Part shown: in pieces, positions 1-7,873 of the stretch | Layout of the letters: every line of letters starts with the position of its first letter | Numbering within the stretch: the stretch's first letter is position 1 | Assembly (NCBI GenBank): GCA_019695185.1 | Contig: JAIBAN010000005.1 | Location: 98,738 to 162,737 of the forward strand | DNA: 64,000 nucleotides | Direction of reading: 5' to 3' | From: Blastocatellia bacterium | Lineage (GTDB): Bacteria; Acidobacteriota; Blastocatellia; Chloracidobacteriales; Chloracidobacteriaceae | Made by a program: the position numbers and the translations under genes | The notes under the pieces: model-generated | Databases searched by the model: none | What the model saw: only the letters and a program-made list of their open reading frames with translations | What the model was told of the DNA's origin: nothing

Positions 1-155
1 TTTGTATCACAAGACCAGTGATTTGGAGAGGGTTCTTTTTGACAAGGCGAATAATAGACCGGTCGTCTAGTAAACACAAATGGAATTTCCGGGTTTTGGA
101 GTGCAGTGGCAAATCCCCGCACTCCACGTTTCACAACCGGCTTTCAAAACTGTGC
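1..155. other. Non-coding left edge with an inverted repeat
   Basis: No convincing gene is visible here. The segment lies downstream of the minus-strand TPR/ankyrin gene. It contains a 7-bp inverted repeat, GGAGTGC at 98-104 and GCACTCC at 119-125, that could fold in the 3' end of that mRNA. On the minus strand the stem is followed by AAAACC and not by a T run, so it is not a standard intrinsic terminator. Confidence 0.4.
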
Positions 156-2483
156 TTATTCGTAACGAATGACTCCGGTCCGAATCATTTCCGATGTCAA
201 TGGATGGCCAAATTCCTTGGCCAACATGGAGGCGTCTTTCCCCTCGTTGTTCTTCAACTGCCGATTGGCTTTGGCGCTGATTAGCACCCGCACCGTGTTG
301 TCATGCCCGCCCATGGCGGCAAACATCAACGGAGTCATGCCACTGTCGGTCCGGACATCAAGCTGTGCTCCGGCTCTGACCAAAGCATCTGTGACGGAAT
401 CATGTCCCCCACGGGTGGCGTAAAGGAGCGGGGTCATTCCGGCCTTGTCCCGCACTTCGGTTTTGGCTCCGTATTTCAAAAGGGCGGCGGTCAGTTTGCT
501 GTGCCCGCCCATGGCGGCCAAATGCAGGACCGTGTGATTTTCCGGGTCGGTCGCATTGGGGTCGGCACCGCGAGCCAGCAAAAGGGTCGCCTCATAGGTT
601 TTTCCGGCCCGTGCATAGCCCAGTAATTGCTCATTAAGTTGAGGCGATGAATTTTGCACCGTTCCCGGATTGGGCGAAGTGGCTGGAGCATTGGTGGCGG
701 CAATCCGGGAACGCTGGTTTTGTACGTCGCGGAAAGACTGTTCAAAATCGGTCTGAAGGCCCCCGTCCAGTTCATAACATTTTTGCAAATCTCGCCGGGC
801 CTCGGTGTCACGGCTCATCCAGGCATAGGCAATCCCTCGATTTCCATACGCCTCGGCAAAATTGGGGTCCAGCCGGACTGCTTCGGAAAAATCATTCACC
901 GCTGCCTGATAGTTTTGCTTTTTGGTATAAGCCAGACCTCTGGTATTAAGCGATTCCGCCGGGTCAGCCAGGGTTTTGGCGGCTTCGGTACAATCGGCGA
1001 TAGCCCGGTCATAGAGCCCCAGCAAATACCCGACCCGACCCCGCCGGTCATAGCTCTGGGCGCGCAATTTGGCATCCGTATCGGCAAACCGGATGGCGTC
1101 GGTAAAATCAGCCAGCGCCCGCTCAAATTGTTTGAGATTGAGGTTACAGCGTCCGCTTCCATAAAAAGCCTGGGCGTTCCGGGGCTCAAGTCGCAAGGCA
1201 TCGGAAAAGTCACGACTGGCGGTGTCCCAATCTTTGAGCCGCGAGTAGGCCACACCACGGGCAATCAGAAAGGTGGCCGAATTGGGATTCAACCGAATGG
1301 CCGTATCATATTTTTGAATGGCTCCCTGAAAATCCCGATTGCGTGCCAGTTCCTCGCCTTCCCGAAAGCTTTGTTGGGCTGCTTCGGAATTATCCGTGCG
1401 GGAGGCGGGCAGGTTGCCGGTGTTGGTCTCAGGGCGTGGGCTGGTGGTCGGGTCTGGTTTGACGGTTTCGGTGCGGGGAGGTTCGGTGCGGGCCGCTTCC
1501 GTTGTTTGAGCGGGTTGCGTTCCTGCCGGAGCAGCCTTGTAGTTAGGCCGAAAAACCAGAATCTGCTTCTCATAGTCCGCTTTCAAAGTTGGGTCAAGCT
1601 GGAAGCAAATCTCAAAATCCCGGTCGGCGTCCTTGTCATTGTTGAGCGCCAACTGGCAAAGCCCCCGGTTTCCATAGGCACGGGCGTTGCGGTTGTTGGT
1701 CCGGATGGCTTCGTCAAAATCCGGAACGGCTTCTTTGTATTTGGCCTGCCGCAGGCGGCAATAGCCTCGTCCGTAATAGGCTGAAGGGTTGTCGGGAGTC
1801 AGGCGGATGGCTTCCGTAAAATCCAAAATGGCCTTGTCATCCTGTTTCAGGTTGGTTTTGGCGTAGGCGCGATAGGTATAGGCAGTGGAAAATTTGGGGT
1901 TGATGCGGATGGCTTCGTCAAAATCCTTGATGGCTTTTTCATATTGCCCCAGAGCATTGTAAGAATATCCCCGGTTGTTAAACGGCATGGGGTCTTTGGG
2001 GTTGTTCCGAATGGATTCGTCAAAGTCCTTGATGGCTTCGGCATGTTTACCCAGTGAGCTGTAGGCCAGCCCCCGATTGTTATAAACCGTGGTCAGCTTG
2101 GGGTCCAGCCGGAGCGCTTCCGAGTAGTCTTTGATGGCATTTTCATATTGCCCCATGTCGTCAAACGTGTAGCCTCGGTTATGATAGGCCATGGCGTACT
2201 TGGGATTGATGCGAAGGGCCTCCGCATAGTCTTTCATGGCATTGTCATATTGCCCCAGGGTCCGAAAGCACCAGCCCCGCCAGTTGAAGGCGTCGGCAAA
2301 ATCGGCATAGAGCTGGATGGCTTTGTCATAGGACTCAAGCGCGTCCTGTGTTTTGCCTTCGCCCAGCAATCGGTTTCCTTCCCGATAGGCCCGAACCGCC
2401 GGTTCCGATTGTGCAAAGGCGGCGGAATGGAAAACAATACAGAAACACGCAAGCACCACCATTTGAACCATGACTTTTTTCAT
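156..2483 (-). CDS. Secreted TPR and ankyrin repeat protein
   Basis: A 775-residue protein likely exported and used as a protein-binding scaffold. The start is the ATG at 2483 because it has GAGGTGA just upstream and opens a clear signal peptide (MKKVMVQMVVLACFCIVF, ending near AFAQ). About eight TPR units of the NRGxxYxxxGxxxxAxxDxxxAIRxxP type fill residues 25-310. A Pro/Thr-rich linker follows at about 315-380, then a second TPR block at about 385-590, a second linker, and four ankyrin units in the last 150 residues (for example TPLLYATRGGHDSVTDALV). TPR and ankyrin families are binding modules without intrinsic catalysis, so the ligand is unknown. It is divergent from the phosphofructokinase genes. 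Confidence 0.9.
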   Translation of the reverse strand: MKKVMVQMVVLACFCIVFHSAAFAQSEPAVRAYREGNRLLGEGKTQDALESYDKAIQLYADFADAFNWRGWCFRTLGQYDNAMKDYAEALRINPKYAMAYHNRGYTFDDMGQYENAIKDYSEALRLDPKLTTVYNNRGLAYSSLGKHAEAIKDFDESIRNNPKDPMPFNNRGYSYNALGQYEKAIKDFDEAIRINPKFSTAYTYRAYAKTNLKQDDKAILDFTEAIRLTPDNPSAYYGRGYCRLRQAKYKEAVPDFDEAIRTNNRNARAYGNRGLCQLALNNDKDADRDFEICFQLDPTLKADYEKQILVFRPNYKAAPAGTQPAQTTEAARTEPPRTETVKPDPTTSPRPETNTGNLPASRTDNSEAAQQSFREGEELARNRDFQGAIQKYDTAIRLNPNSATFLIARGVAYSRLKDWDTASRDFSDALRLEPRNAQAFYGSGRCNLNLKQFERALADFTDAIRFADTDAKLRAQSYDRRGRVGYLLGLYDRAIADCTEAAKTLADPAESLNTRGLAYTKKQNYQAAVNDFSEAVRLDPNFAEAYGNRGIAYAWMSRDTEARRDLQKCYELDGGLQTDFEQSFRDVQNQRSRIAATNAPATSPNPGTVQNSSPQLNEQLLGYARAGKTYEATLLLARGADPNATDPENHTVLHLAAMGGHSKLTAALLKYGAKTEVRDKAGMTPLLYATRGGHDSVTDALVRAGAQLDVRTDSGMTPLMFAAMGGHDNTVRVLISAKANRQLKNNEGKDASMLAKEFGHPLTSEMIRTGVIRYE

Positions 2484-2674
2484 TGAATTCACCTCGGCTG
2501 GATTTTGTAGGTAATTCGGATGCACAAACATGACAAAAAGCTGTGTCGGACTACAGGGTAAATAGTAAATGATGACTGGCAAATCATAAAAAAGACTTGG
2601 TTCCAGGTGCGCCAAAATCCGTCCTGAACCACGTGCCCATCACTCTTTACCTGTTATTTCAGAGATCAAACATT

Positions 2675-3922
2675 ATGACCCAACAAGGCAAACTGGCAAT
2701 CCTGGTCGGGGGCGGACCTGCCCCCGGCATCAATGCGGTGATTTCTGCCGCCACAATTGAGGCCGTCAATTGTGGTTTTTCGGTTTTTGGCGTACAGGAC
2801 GGCTTCAAATGGCTTGTCAAACAGGACGCGGCTAAAGTCCGCCCCTTGACCATCGAGGCCGTCTCCCGGATTCATCTCAGCGGTGGTTCCATTCTGGGAA
2901 CTTCGAGGGAAAATCCGACCAAATCACCGGTTTCAATGCAGGCCGTGGTAACCACCCTGGAAAGTCTGGGGATTACACATCTGGTCACCATCGGCGGGGA
3001 TGACACGGCCCTTTCCTCAAGCACCGTGGCGGAATTCACGCAAAACCGGATTCACACCGTCCACGTTCCCAAAACCATAGACAACGACCTGCCGCTGCCG
3101 AAACACATTCCCACCTTTGGTTTTCAAACCGCCCGCCATGTCGGCACCGAACTGGTCCGAAATCTGATGGAGGACGCCCGGTCAACCCGGCGCTGGTATT
3201 TCGTGGTGGCAATGGGGCGCAAAGCCGGCCACCTCGCCTTGGGTATTGGCAAAGCTGCCGGGGCCACCCTGACCTTGATTGGCGAGGAATTTGACCAGGA
3301 CATCATTTCTTTTTCGCACATCTGCGACATTGTTGAAGGGGCCGTCATCAAACGCCGGGCCATGGACCGTCGCTATGGTGTGGCTGTGCTGGCCGAAGGT
3401 TTGATTGAAAAACTGGACCCGGCGGAACTGGCCGAATTGCAGGATGTCGAACGTGACGACCACGGCCACATCCGGTTTGCCGAGATTGACCTGGCTCGCA
3501 AGGTCAAGGCCGAAGTGCAGGGGCGGCTCAGTCAGCGCGGTATCCGCCTGACCATCACCAACAAAAACATCGGGTATGAATTGCGGTGTGCCGACCCGAT
3601 TTCGTTTGACGCCGAATATTGCCGCGACCTCGGTTTTGCTGCCATCAAGTTTCTCTTGGGCGGCGGCAGCGGGGCCATGGTGAGCATTCAGGGGGGCAAA
3701 CTGGTGCCGATTTCCTTTTCCGAGATTCGGGACCAGGCAACCGGAAAAACGGCGGTGCGACTGGTCAATCCTGACAGCGAAGGGTTCCGCGTGGCACGGG
3801 AATATATGATTCGGCTTGAAAAAGCTGATTTTGAACGGCAGTCATGGGTGGAACAACTGGCCATCGCCGGAAATCTGACGGCTGATGAATTCCGTGCCAA
3901 ATTCGGCTACTTGGGGAAATAA
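2675..3922 (+). CDS. Pyrophosphate-type 6-phosphofructokinase, copy 1
   Basis: A 415-residue phosphofructokinase-fold enzyme that should convert fructose 6-phosphate to fructose 1,6-bisphosphate in the cytoplasm. The start is the ATG at 2675, where the family N-terminus MTQQGKLAILVGGGPAPG begins. Seen motifs are the phosphate loop GGGPAPGIN (12-20), GGDD (107-110), PKTIDND (132-138, with the catalytic Asp) and MGRKAGH. In this family GGDG plus PGTIDND marks ATP-dependent enzymes, while GGDD plus PKTIDND marks PPi-dependent ones. The sequence therefore predicts pyrophosphate as phosphoryl donor and a reversible reaction. It is followed by a paralogue after 94 bp. Confidence 0.92.
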   Translation: MTQQGKLAILVGGGPAPGINAVISAATIEAVNCGFSVFGVQDGFKWLVKQDAAKVRPLTIEAVSRIHLSGGSILGTSRENPTKSPVSMQAVVTTLESLGITHLVTIGGDDTALSSSTVAEFTQNRIHTVHVPKTIDNDLPLPKHIPTFGFQTARHVGTELVRNLMEDARSTRRWYFVVAMGRKAGHLALGIGKAAGATLTLIGEEFDQDIISFSHICDIVEGAVIKRRAMDRRYGVAVLAEGLIEKLDPAELAELQDVERDDHGHIRFAEIDLARKVKAEVQGRLSQRGIRLTITNKNIGYELRCADPISFDAEYCRDLGFAAIKFLLGGGSGAMVSIQGGKLVPISFSEIRDQATGKTAVRLVNPDSEGFRVAREYMIRLEKADFERQSWVEQLAIAGNLTADEFRAKFGYLGK

Positions 3923-3927
3923 CACAG

Positions 3928-3948
3928 TAACCGCGTATTTCGCGGTTA
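3928..3948. other. Stem-loop between the two phosphofructokinase genes
   Basis: A perfect 8-bp stem, TAACCGCG (3928-3935) with a TATTT loop and CGCGGTTA (3941-3948), follows the first phosphofructokinase stop by 5 bp. An A-rich tract, not a T tract, follows on the plus strand. It is more likely an mRNA processing or stabilising hairpin than a strong terminator, and may set different expression of the two copies. Confidence 0.45.
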
Positions 3949-4016
3949 AAAAAAATAAAAAAATCAAAGACAGGGAAAACAGTCCTTCGGCTTTGTCCAA
4001 GGCAGAGAAGACACGT

Positions 4017-5261
4017 ATGTTGATTAAAAAAATTGGAATCATTGTGGGGGGCGGCCCTTCACCGGGAACAAACGGCGTCATTTCGGCGGTGGCCATTGAA
4101 GCTATCAAAGTTGGCTGCACGCCCATTGGGTTTCATGACGGGTTCGAGTGGCTGGCCCAACGGTATACGGACGAACAGCACGAGTTGACGATTGATGAGG
4201 TTTCACGCATTCACCTGGATGGGGGCGTGGTTTTGGGGACTTCCCGGACCGACATTGCGCATGACGAGCAGAGTCTGGCCAATACGGTCGCCGCGTTGAA
4301 AAAGCTGGGAATTGAAGCTCTGGTCTGTATCGGCGGAGACGATATGGTTCGCAGCGCTGTGGCCATCGAACGCGCGACCAAGGGCAGCATTAAGGTCGTG
4401 CAGGTGCCGAAAAGCATTGACAACGATTTGTGGATGCCGCTGCCGGTGGTCACACTGGGCTACGAAACCGCCCGCCATGTTGGGGTTGAAATGGTCAAAA
4501 ACCTGATGGCGGACGCCAAAACCACAGGCCGCTGGTATCTGGCCGTGACGATGGGACGGCCCACCGGACATCTGACTTTAGGGATTGGAAAAGCTGCCAG
4601 TGCCACCTGCACCATCATTCCAGAGGAATTTTCCCAGCCGACCATTTCGCTTTCCGACATTGTGGATATTGTCGAGGGGGCCATTATCAAACGCAAGGCT
4701 TTGGGGAGCAACAACGGCGTGGTGCTGCTGTCGGAAGCCCTGGTTGAACGGTTCAGCCCCGAAGAAGTGGCGGAGCTTCAGGATGTGGACCGGGATGCGC
4801 AGGGAAATATCCGCGTAACGGAAATTGACCTGGGCCGGAAAGTGAAAAGCGAGGTGCAAAACCGGCTGGAACGACGCAACATCAAGGTGACCGTGGTTGA
4901 TAAAACCATTGGGTATGAACTCCGCTGTGCGCCGCCCATCCCGTATGATGCTGAATATGGCCGCGATTTGGGCTATTCCGCCGTCAACTATCTGTTACAG
5001 GGCGGTTCCGGAGCGATGGTAACCGTCCAGGGCGGAGAATCACTGATGGTGCCGCTTTCGGCATTTTTGGACGAAGCCACCGGCAAAGGCCGTCAGCGGT
5101 TGGTGGAAATTGACACGGAAAGCTATCAGGTGGCCCGTGATTACATGGTGCGGCTTGGGGCGCGGGATTTTGCCGACCCGGAATTTCTGGAATTGTTGGC
5201 CAAAAATGCCAATCTTTCCGTGGCTGATTTCCAGCAACAGTTTATCCATCTGGCAAAATAA
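4017..5261 (+). CDS. Pyrophosphate-type 6-phosphofructokinase, copy 2
   Basis: A 414-residue paralogue of the preceding gene, from ATG 4017 with AGAGAAG upstream. It has GGGPSPGTN (11-19), GGDD (106-109), PKSIDND (131-137) and MGRPTGH, so it is also predicted to use PPi. It differs from copy 1 at the substrate loop (GGDDM against GGDDT, PKS against PKT) and over much of its surface. The two may differ in substrate preference or assemble together, as alpha/beta PPi-PFKs do in some organisms; this is inference. The K+ channel gene begins 5 bp after its stop, suggesting one transcript. Confidence 0.92.
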   Translation: MLIKKIGIIVGGGPSPGTNGVISAVAIEAIKVGCTPIGFHDGFEWLAQRYTDEQHELTIDEVSRIHLDGGVVLGTSRTDIAHDEQSLANTVAALKKLGIEALVCIGGDDMVRSAVAIERATKGSIKVVQVPKSIDNDLWMPLPVVTLGYETARHVGVEMVKNLMADAKTTGRWYLAVTMGRPTGHLTLGIGKAASATCTIIPEEFSQPTISLSDIVDIVEGAIIKRKALGSNNGVVLLSEALVERFSPEEVAELQDVDRDAQGNIRVTEIDLGRKVKSEVQNRLERRNIKVTVVDKTIGYELRCAPPIPYDAEYGRDLGYSAVNYLLQGGSGAMVTVQGGESLMVPLSAFLDEATGKGRQRLVEIDTESYQVARDYMVRLGARDFADPEFLELLAKNANLSVADFQQQFIHLAK

Positions 5262-5266
5262 CACCA

Positions 5267-6223
5267 ATGAGCGCCAACCCGCCGCAAAATGGAGAGGGAC
5301 CCCGTGACCTGGGATTTGGCTCGGTGGTCGCACGCGAAAGCCGCCAGCGCCTGCTCAATCGGGACGGCAGCTTTAACGTCCGCCGAAACGGGCTGAGATT
5401 TTGGGAATCGTTAAGCCTCTATCACTCGTTGCTGACGATGTCGTGGGTCAGGTTCAATCTGGTGTTGGTTGGTTCATTTTTGGCCATCAATTGCATCTTT
5501 GGGATTTTCTTCATGCTCTGTGGCCGGCAGGGTTTGCTGGGACTGCCGACAGGAGGTTGGGTGGATTGGTTTTCCGCCTGCTTTTTCTTTAGTGTTCAAA
5601 CCTTTGGCACGATTGGATACGGCGTGATGAGTCCGGTTACGAAAACGGCCAATCTGGTGGTCACGCTCGAATCGTTGGTTGGCTTATTGTGGGTGGCGAT
5701 TGCCACGGGCCTGCTGTTTGCCCGGTTTTCCCGCCCTTCGGCCAAAATCATGTTCAGCCAAAAAGCCATCATTGCACCTTACCGGGGCATGACCGCTTTT
5801 GAATTCCGCATTGTCAATGCCCGCAGCAACCAGATTATTGAGCTTGAAGCCAAAGTGCTGTTCAGCCGCCTGGTGGACGAAAACGGGCGGCAGGTGCGAC
5901 GTTTTGATGCTTTGTCATTGGAACGTCAGAAAGTGGTCTTCTTTCCTTTGAGCTGGACCATCGTTCATCCAATTACTGAAACAAGTCCGCTTTTTGGCCT
6001 TGCCGGGGACGACCTGCGCCGGAGTGAAGCCGAATTTCTGATTTTGCTGACCGGCATTGATGAAACCTTTTTACAGACGGTCCACACCCGGACCTCTTAT
6101 AAAGCCGATGAAATTGTCTGGAATGCCAAATTCAGTTCCATTTTCAATCCCCATCAGGCAGATGAACCCATCACCATCAACATTGACCGGCTCAGTGAAA
6201 TTGAAGGGGCGGAAGAGTTTTGA
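5267..6223 (+). CDS. Inward-rectifier (Kir-type) potassium channel
   Basis: A 318-residue KirBac-like K+ channel of the cytoplasmic membrane. The N-terminal cytoplasmic part is followed by TM1 at about 62-85, a pore helix and the selectivity filter TIGYG at 115-119, TM2 at about 128-152, and a C-terminal immunoglobulin-like cytoplasmic domain at about 160-300. Length and order fit the prokaryotic Kir family. The start lies 5 bp after the second phosphofructokinase without a good Shine-Dalgarno sequence, so translational coupling is likely. Why a K+ channel is linked to glycolytic enzymes is not evident; some PFKs are K+ sensitive, but nothing in the sequence proves a functional link. Confidence 0.93.
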   Translation: MSANPPQNGEGPRDLGFGSVVARESRQRLLNRDGSFNVRRNGLRFWESLSLYHSLLTMSWVRFNLVLVGSFLAINCIFGIFFMLCGRQGLLGLPTGGWVDWFSACFFFSVQTFGTIGYGVMSPVTKTANLVVTLESLVGLLWVAIATGLLFARFSRPSAKIMFSQKAIIAPYRGMTAFEFRIVNARSNQIIELEAKVLFSRLVDENGRQVRRFDALSLERQKVVFFPLSWTIVHPITETSPLFGLAGDDLRRSEAEFLILLTGIDETFLQTVHTRTSYKADEIVWNAKFSSIFNPHQADEPITINIDRLSEIEGAEEF

Positions 6224-6224
6224 A

Positions 6225-6245
6225 TTTTGAGTTTTGAGTTTTGAG
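6225..6245 (+). repeat. Heptamer tandem repeat (TTTTGAG)3
   Basis: Three exact TTTTGAG units begin 2 bp after the K+ channel stop codon, with a degenerate unit overlapping the stop. The rest of the 170-bp gap to the next gene shows no obvious feature. It belongs to the set of heptanucleotide repeats found between genes in this window. Confidence 0.85.
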
Positions 6246-6393
6246 TTATTTCTCGAACCGATGGATTTTATTCAAAATTCGATACAATCCGCTTGCGTTC
6301 TACCATGAATGCCCTGTTTGACAGCACCATCAGGATGTTGCCTGTGCCATGTAAGATGATAGCCCCAACCATCTAAAACAAAACTCAAAACGC

Positions 6394-7728
6394 ATGTATC
6401 TCAACCGGCTGACAAACGGTTTCCTCATTGAACTGCGGGAAAACCTGATTTTAGGGGTTGGCGGGGAGGGAAAGGTTTTCGCCCTGCCGCCTGCTCCTGA
6501 TTTGGTGGCCAAGGTTTACCACAGCCCCAAACCGCAGCATGAAGCCAAATTACGGGCCATGCTCGCCTACGCCGTGACCGACCCGATGCAGGACCTGGGG
6601 CATACTTCGATTGCCTGGCCGGTTGATTTGCTGGTGAGTCATGCTGGTTCAGCAAAGGTTTCAGGGTACCTGATGCCCCGTGTGGCAGGGATGCGACCGG
6701 TATTCACTTTTTACAACCCGGCCAGCCGGTTGCGTGAATGCCCGTTGTTTGGGTATCGGTATCTGCTGCGGACGGCACGAAATCTGGCCACGGCAGTTCA
6801 GACCCTGCATGAATTGGGCATTGTGATCGGAGATGTCAACGAATCCAATATTCTGGTTTCGGAAAATGCTCTGGTGACGCTGGTTGATACTGATTCGTTT
6901 CAAATCAAGGACAAGCACACCTCGGAAATCTACCGTTGTCCCGTGGGAAAACCGCAATTCACCCCTCCCGAACTGCAAGGTCTGAGTTTTAAGGAAATAA
7001 ACCGCAGTATTGAGCATGACCTGTTCGGTTTGGCAATTCTGTTGTTTCAGCTTTTAATGGAAGGAACCCATCCCTTTGATGGGGTTTACCAGGGTGGAGG
7101 GGAACCGCCCTTGCACGAATCCAGAATCCAAGCTGGAGATTTTCCTTATGCCCGCCAGCCGCGCAAGTTGTACCAGCCCAAACCTTCATCCCCGCCTTTT
7201 GAAATGCTGTCACCTGCGCTCCAGGCATTGTTTCGCCAATGTTTTGAGGATGGTCATCAAAATCCTGGATTACGGCCTACGGCTTTGGTCTGGCGCGAAA
7301 TGCTGGCGGAAGCCGAAACCCGGCTCACGGTTTGTGCCAAAAACCCGCAACATCACTTTGCCAATCACAATTTGCATTGTCCCTGGTGTCAGCGAACCGA
7401 AAAATTAGGGGGAAGGGACCCGTTTCCCTCCCGTGAAGCCGTGCGGCAAGGGTTGCCGGAACGCAAATCAAAAGCCGCTCAGGCAACGCTGCCTCCGCGC
7501 AACCCGGCCTCCGCGCGGGCAGCCGTCGGCCTGCGGGCAAAAGCAGCGGCAGCGGCAGCGGCAGCCCAGGGGGTTCAGACTTCACAGCCACTGTTTCCTG
7601 CCCCGGCACCCCAAGCCGAGCAGGTGGGATGCAGCGGGTGCATTGTTTTTGTTCTGGTGCTGGGAAGCTGGGTTGGGATAATTCTGATTTTTCTGTGCCT
7701 GTTGGTTTTTTCCCGCAGACCGTTTTAG
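6394..7728 (+). CDS. COG4248-type atypical protein kinase with C-terminal membrane anchor
   Basis: A 444-residue protein. Residues about 20-310 form an atypical protein kinase domain: Gly-rich loop LGVGGEGKVF, Lys in VAKVY, catalytic-loop equivalent IGDVNESNILV (Asp and Asn kept, HRD replaced by IGD), and VDTDSF in place of DFG. This pattern and the later CPWC knuckle match the COG4248 kinase family, which usually sits beside TerY-type VWA proteins and a PP2C phosphatase. Neither is adjacent here. An Ala-rich run (about residues 388-395) and one hydrophobic C-terminal helix (about 418-438) suggest membrane tethering in place of the helix-hairpin-helix tail. Substrate unknown. Confidence 0.8.
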   Translation: MYLNRLTNGFLIELRENLILGVGGEGKVFALPPAPDLVAKVYHSPKPQHEAKLRAMLAYAVTDPMQDLGHTSIAWPVDLLVSHAGSAKVSGYLMPRVAGMRPVFTFYNPASRLRECPLFGYRYLLRTARNLATAVQTLHELGIVIGDVNESNILVSENALVTLVDTDSFQIKDKHTSEIYRCPVGKPQFTPPELQGLSFKEINRSIEHDLFGLAILLFQLLMEGTHPFDGVYQGGGEPPLHESRIQAGDFPYARQPRKLYQPKPSSPPFEMLSPALQALFRQCFEDGHQNPGLRPTALVWREMLAEAETRLTVCAKNPQHHFANHNLHCPWCQRTEKLGGRDPFPSREAVRQGLPERKSKAAQATLPPRNPASARAAVGLRAKAAAAAAAAQGVQTSQPLFPAPAPQAEQVGCSGCIVFVLVLGSWVGIILIFLCLLVFSRRPF

Positions 7729-7733
7729 GAGAA

Positions 7734-7870
7734 GGACTGAGGACTGAGGACTGAGGACTGAGGACTGAGTATTTCCCGTTGCTGATAGGGTTTTCTCAGA
7801 TAATCAGGAAAGAAAGCCGTTTTTCTCAGTCCTCAGTCCTCAGTCCTCAGTCCTCAGTTGGTCCTCAGTT
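7734..7870. repeat. Opposed heptamer arrays (GGACTGA)5 and (TCAGTCC)4
   Basis: Five exact GGACTGA units occupy 7734-7768, and four exact TCAGTCC units plus a degenerate tail occupy 7826-7870. The second array is the reverse complement of the first, so the region can form a hairpin of about 30 bp with a 57-nt loop. It lies between convergent genes (kinase on plus, carboxypeptidase on minus), where it could separate transcripts. A third array of the same heptamer is at 53699-53719. Confidence 0.9.
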
Positions 7871-7873
7871 TTT

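Noticed and set aside
98..110. GGAGTGCAGTGGC is identical to part of the human Alu consensus.
   Set aside because: Only 13 bases match and the surrounding sequence has no Alu features; it is part of a local inverted repeat downstream of a bacterial gene.
654..1784. Long open frame opposite the TPR/ankyrin gene.
   Set aside because: It is antisense to a strongly patterned TPR protein, has low-complexity Gly/Ile/Phe-rich sequence and no family motif; it arises from the repeat codon pattern.
7734..7870. Possible CRISPR array.
   Set aside because: Units are 7 bp with no spacers, and no cas genes are present.
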